A stretch of DNA of 5,942 nt, taken from NCBI GenBank assembly GCA_036379395.1, contig DASVGR010000149.1, positions 1-5,942 of the forward strand, given 5' to 3'. The position numbers and the translations under genes were made by a program. This document shows, piece after piece, positions 5,916-5,942 of this stretch (position 1 is the stretch's first letter; each line of letters opens with the position of its first letter). Under the pieces are notes generated by a model, which saw only the letters and a program-made list of their open reading frames with translations, was not told the DNA's origin and made no database searches. Origin of the DNA: Oleiagrimonas sp036379395 (GTDB lineage: Bacteria; Pseudomonadota; Gammaproteobacteria; Xanthomonadales; Rhodanobacteraceae).

Positions 5916-5942
5916 AAAACTGCCGTGGGACGTGCGCAGCAC
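5875..5942 (+). repeat. Multi-hairpin repeat, copy 2 (within tRNA-Ser; runs off the window)
   Basis: This is the second copy of the element at 5712-5782. It keeps the GAA-loop hairpin exactly. It replaces the second hairpin with GGGACG-GGA-CGTCCC (5897-5911), one base longer and with a G-C pair exchanged for A-T. It then repeats GAGTAAAACTGCCGTGG (5912-5928) and begins the last hairpin CGTGC-GCA-GCAC (5931-5942) before the window ends. The shared 17 bases include what would be the 3' anticodon strand of the tRNA, so the repeat and the tRNA overlap here. Confidence 0.75.

Larger units (their letters stand above)
5804..5942 (+). tRNA. tRNA-Ser(UGA), interrupted in the anticodon and cut by the window end
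   Basis: Bases 5804-5839 are a textbook 5' half of a class II serine tRNA. They comprise acceptor strand GGTGAGG (5804-5810), TG, D stem GCC/GGC (5813-5815 and 5827-5829) around loop GAGTGGTTTAA, A26, anticodon stem GCAGT (5831-5835), C32, U33, U34 and G35. The gene then departs from any tRNA for 76 bases. At 5916-5918 the missing loop bases AAA (36-38) appear, followed by ACTGC (5919-5923), the exact complement of the 5' anticodon stem, and CGTGG, a usual start of a serine variable arm. Joining 5839 to 5916 would give anticodon UGA in a perfect 7-base loop. The T arm, CCTCACC acceptor strand and CCA lie outside the window if they exist. Whether the gene is functional, spliced or dead cannot be told from here. 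The 5' half is secure; the rest is inference. Confidence 0.7.

Overview
The window reads as chromosomal DNA of a GC-rich gammaproteobacterium, most likely of the Xanthomonadales (Xanthomonadaceae or Rhodanobacteraceae). The basis is the protein sequences, the strong G/C third-position bias and the gene order ftsK - lolA - rarA - serS, which is also the order in E. coli. All genes lie on the + strand. Both ends are cut: the left end falls inside ftsK, and the right end falls inside a repeat-laden tRNA gene, as a contig break at a repeat would.

Bases 2-1138 encode the C-terminal motor and DNA-reading domain of the chromosome translocase FtsK. Bases 1230-1895 encode LolA, the periplasmic lipoprotein carrier. 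A gene that E. coli lacks at this place follows at 1957-2520: a four-helix cytochrome b561. It has its own control region containing a perfect 17-bp Fur-type palindrome (1930-1946), so it looks like an iron-regulated insertion into an otherwise housekeeping block. RarA, the replication-fork AAA+ ATPase (2555-3910), and seryl-tRNA synthetase SerS (4008-5285, with its own promoter) come next. A small four-helix membrane protein of unknown function (5282-5677) probably starts at a TTG that overlaps the serS stop codon.

The last 260 bases are the unusual part. A tRNA-type promoter (-10 TACAAT at 5684) is followed by a compact multi-hairpin repeat (copy 1, about 5712-5782). The 5' half of a tRNA-Ser gene comes next (5804-5839). 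It runs normally through the acceptor strand, D arm and 5' anticodon stem, then stops in the middle of the anticodon (UG|A). A 76-nt hairpin-rich insert (5840-5915) containing copy 2 of the repeat follows, and then the expected rest of the anticodon loop and the 3' anticodon strand (AAA + ACTGC). The variable arm, T arm and 3' acceptor strand would lie beyond the window.

The insert is far too small for a known group I intron, and its ends extend the anticodon stem into one longer helix. It is either an unfamiliar kind of tRNA interruption, a tRNA pseudogene broken by a REP-like element, or an assembly join at a repeat. The window alone cannot decide between these.

Functionally the block combines chromosome segregation (FtsK), replication-fork maintenance (RarA), envelope lipoprotein transport (LolA) and serine-tRNA charging. 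The serine synthetase gene sits close to a serine tRNA gene.
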